A stretch of 64,000 nt of DNA from Muribaculaceae bacterium (GTDB taxonomy: Bacteria; Bacteroidota; Bacteroidia; Bacteroidales; Muribaculaceae), in assembly GCA_022510425.1 (NCBI GenBank), contig JAFLTO010000007.1, positions 1 through 64,000 of the forward strand, read 5' to 3'. Below, in pieces: positions 63,808 through 64,000 of this stretch. The stretch's first letter is position 1. Each line of letters starts with the position of its first letter. Below the pieces are notes generated by a model. It worked only from the letters and a program-made list of their open reading frames with translations, was not told the DNA's origin and did not search any database. The position numbers and the translations under genes were made by a program.

Positions 63808-64000
63808 TTAAATAGCTTTTCTTTTCAAAGTAAGTTTTGATGGCAAATCTTTCTTGCCCCACGTGCCATCATATTCGTAAATTTCATCTTCGATATTTGT
63901 TGAAGCCGGATGAAGGCGCCATATTGACTTAGTTTTATTATTTTCATGGCCGAGTTGAATTACAAGATCACCGGTTGATGCATCTACATTCCCATTCAAA
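63808..64000 (-). CDS. Partial CDS at window edge (5' end outside)
   Basis: The frame is open to the window end and reads ...NGNVDASTGDLVIQLGHENNKTKSIWRLHPAST, then EDEIYEYDGTWGKKDLPSKLTLKRKAI and a stop 1 nt before the next ATG. No start codon of good quality lies inside the window, so only the last 60-odd residues are visible. It is the upstream neighbour of DUF4112 in the HNH cluster and not recognised. Confidence 0.55.
   Translation of the reverse strand, partial: LNGNVDASTGDLVIQLGHENNKTKSIWRLHPASTNIEDEIYEYDGTWGKKDLPSKLTLKRKAI

Noticed and set aside
1..64000. tRNA, rRNA or CRISPR array
   Set aside because: I saw no cloverleaf-like CCA-ended segments, no rRNA blocks and no regularly spaced repeat-spacer units; a tRNAscan/CRISPR search would settle it.

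Overview
The window reads as a chromosomal segment of a gut-type Bacteroidales bacterium, most likely Muribaculaceae or a close relative (the family is an inference). Support: three SusC/SusD pairs, type IX secretion genes (porU, porV) and T9SS-type cargo, the LpxC-FabZ fusion typical of Bacteroidetes, a sphingolipid serine palmitoyltransferase, a sodium-pumping methylmalonyl-CoA decarboxylase operon, and repeated promoters with the Bacteroidetes -7 box TAnnTTTG instead of Shine-Dalgarno/sigma70 signals.

Layout. 1-7.4 kb (minus): 5' part of a UvrD/PcrA helicase, then porU, a degenerate FAH-fold gene, porV and ispF. 8-20.3 kb (plus): two consecutive SusC/SusD loci whose leaders share short blocks and the same promoter-to-ATG distance; the second ends in a large surface lipoprotein. 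20.4-23 kb: a secreted C10 (streptopain-like) protease with a probable T9SS sorting tail. 23-26.3 kb (minus): lpxD, lpxC-fabZ, lpxA for lipid A. 26.6-31 kb (plus): methylmalonyl-CoA epimerase and decarboxylase subunits (propionate formation coupled to a sodium gradient). 31-34.7 kb: a pRiA4b ORF-3-like protein, a small unknown, serine palmitoyltransferase and a secreted T9SS-type protein. 34.9-42.3 kb (minus): a metzincin metalloprotease heading a SusC/SusD operon. 42.7-44.6 kb: dnaK.

Accessory region. Directly after dnaK, two long direct repeats (44616-44935 and 53489-53925), the second starting with a copy of the last 15 nt of dnaK, enclose an A+T-rich, codirectional cassette of about 8.5 kb. 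It holds a truncated AAA ATPase with a damaged P-loop, an overlapping PD-(D/E)XK nuclease plus SF2 helicase pair (Hachiman-like layout, identity unproven), a DUF1016 nuclease, and a two-gene CBASS-type module (CD-NTase with AGS-C sensor, plus a 2TM SLATT effector whose conserved tail is thrown out of frame at an A7 tract). This reads as a defence island integrated at the 3' end of dnaK. The nuclease-helicase pair is the best candidate for an under-described system.

Right end. 53.9-64 kb carries an intact DUF4143 ATPase, a BlaI/M56 pair with three operator copies, a membrane-tethered HTH regulator next to an outer-membrane beta-barrel protein, a WYL regulator whose 3' end is duplicated beyond a decayed DUF4143 ATPase with a 35-bp palindrome in its promoter, and a minus-strand cluster ending in an HNH/ENDO VII-type nuclease (probable toxin) that runs off the window. 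No tRNA, rRNA, transposase, integrase or CRISPR array was seen.
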